Of a stretch of DNA of 64,000 nucleotides, positions 63,253 through 64,000 are shown one piece after another. Under the pieces are notes generated by a model, which had not been told where the DNA came from, searched no databases, and saw only the letters and a program-made list of their open reading frames with translations. Made by a program: the position numbers and the translations under genes. Every line of letters starts with the position of its first letter. Within the stretch, counting starts at the first letter, position 1. The stretch is taken from contig NZ_LR134439.1 in NCBI RefSeq assembly GCF_900637845.1, positions 186,001-250,000 of the forward strand, read 5' to 3'. This DNA comes from Erysipelothrix rhusiopathiae. Its GTDB lineage: Bacteria; Bacillota_I; Bacilli_A; Erysipelotrichales; Erysipelotrichaceae.

Positions 63253-64000
63253 ATGGAAGAAAGAGTATCGTGTAGTGTTAAAACACTTGTTGACCATTTC
63301 GGGTTTAAACAAGTAGCAGGTGATCGTGAATCATTAAGAAGACGTATTACCCTCCCAAATACAAATAGACCAGGGCTTGAATTAACAGGGTTTTATGCCC
63401 ATGCAGAACCGAAACGTGTTGTTATTATTGGTAATAAAGAATCATCATTTATCAAAACACTTGATGAATTAGAACAAGAAGAACGATTTGGTACAATACT
63501 CAACGAAGAAACACCATTTGCTTTAATTACAGGTGGAAATCCATGTCCACCCACACTTTGTAAAGTAGCCAACCAAAAGAACTTTCCAGTGTTTGTAACA
63601 GAACGACCAAGTTCCGACATTATGGTGGAAATCGTTACGTTCTTGGATGAAGTATTGGCGCCTACGGGAAATGTTCACGGTGTTTTAATGAACGTTTTCG
63701 GGAAAGGTGTATTGATTATCGGTGAGAGTGGTATGGGTAAAAGTGAGGTAGCACTTGAATTGGTATTGCGTGGACATGCACTGATTGCGGATGATCGCGT
63801 TGATATAACACGTGTTAAAGATAAAATAATCGGGACCGCACCCGAGTTACTTCGTAGTATGCTCGAAATTCGTGGAATTGGTATCATCGATGTAAGTCAG
63901 ATGTTTGGTGTGCGTTCCTATCTCGAACAAGAAGAAATTAATTTTGTGATTGAGTTTACCAAATGGGATGATAACCAGCAATATTTAAGAGCGGGTATCG
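63253..64000 (+). CDS. hprK: HPr kinase/phosphorylase, 5' part (cut by window end)
   Basis: Bifunctional enzyme that phosphorylates and dephosphorylates HPr at Ser46 in response to glycolytic intermediates, the central switch of Gram-positive carbon control. 249 codons are visible and the frame is open to the window end. Walker A is GESGMGKS at residues 157-164, and the family signature reads EIRGIGIIDV. NVHGVL carries the catalytic histidine region. It starts three bases after the uvrA stop, with AAAAGGGG upstream. Its substrate HPr is encoded at 25583-25849. Confidence 0.96.
   Translation, partial: MEERVSCSVKTLVDHFGFKQVAGDRESLRRRITLPNTNRPGLELTGFYAHAEPKRVVIIGNKESSFIKTLDELEQEERFGTILNEETPFALITGGNPCPPTLCKVANQKNFPVFVTERPSSDIMVEIVTFLDEVLAPTGNVHGVLMNVFGKGVLIIGESGMGKSEVALELVLRGHALIADDRVDITRVKDKIIGTAPELLRSMLEIRGIGIIDVSQMFGVRSYLEQEEINFVIEFTKWDDNQQYLRAGI

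Overview
The window is low-GC, densely packed chromosomal DNA read with the standard code (TGA is a stop throughout, apart from the programmed frameshift in prfB). The gene content is typical of a Firmicute-type core genome: tilS-hpt-ftsH-hslO-lysS, rpsF-ssb-rpsR-gdpP-rplI-dnaB, walJ-htrA-rlmH, rplK-rplA, secA-prfB-ftsE-ftsX, uvrB-uvrA-hprK. My best guess from protein flavour and gene order is an Erysipelotrichia member close to Erysipelothrix. That is inference from recognition, not a database result. No rRNA, tRNA, CRISPR array, insertion sequence or prophage was seen. Every stretch of more than about 300 bases holds a gene.

Layout. 1-3444: end of glyA with upp overlapping it, cutC, then a fluoride riboswitch with a terminator platform in front of a cation/proton antiporter. 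3536-11728: a DUF1146 protein, mreB, a solitary PemK/MazF-like protein, tilS, hpt, ftsH, hslO and lysS. 11766-13797: a two-gene chromate-transporter-family pair divergent from a LysR regulator. 13859-25512: ispD-like gene, the rpsF-ssb-rpsR operon, a DUF2232 protein, gdpP, rplI, dnaB, two tandem LysM-G5-M23 peptidases, walJ, htrA-like protease and rlmH. 25583-32299: ptsH, phosphoglucomutase, transketolase, a GNAT protein, rplK-rplA with a candidate L1 operator, and a double NUDIX protein. 32335-35584 (minus strand): an epimerase-like protein, yaaA, an ArsC/Spx-like protein, the niacin transporter niaX and its repressor niaR, with two NiaR operators flanking the niaX promoter. 35719-44100: a glycosyltransferase, a lipoprotein, a ClC transporter, CIRCE-controlled htpG, an exonuclease, a HAD phosphatase and an NfeD/SPFH membrane module. 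44173-50552: comFA-comFC, a cold-shock protein, secA, frameshifted prfB and a YitT protein. 50628-57368: ftsE-ftsX, two coiled-coil M23 peptidases, a LOG protein on the minus strand, and ctpA. 57358-64000: uvrB, an ANT(6)-like nucleotidyltransferase, uvrA and the 5' part of hprK.

How the genes fit together. Envelope growth and division dominate: mreB, ftsEX, four predicted M23 endopeptidases of two architectures, ctpA, gdpP (c-di-AMP turnover), walJ and htrA. The most system-like locus is ftsE-ftsX followed by two EnvC-like coiled-coil M23 hydrolases and a C-terminal processing protease. It looks like a division-hydrolase module with activator, two effectors and a candidate proteolytic brake. 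HPr and HPr kinase are both present, so Ser-46-based carbon control is expected. Regulation legible in the DNA includes a fluoride riboswitch, paired NiaR operators, a CIRCE element, prfB frameshifting, a terminator-like hairpin inside the yaaA coding region, and operator-like palindromes ahead of the arsC-like gene, the ANT(6) gene and ctpA.
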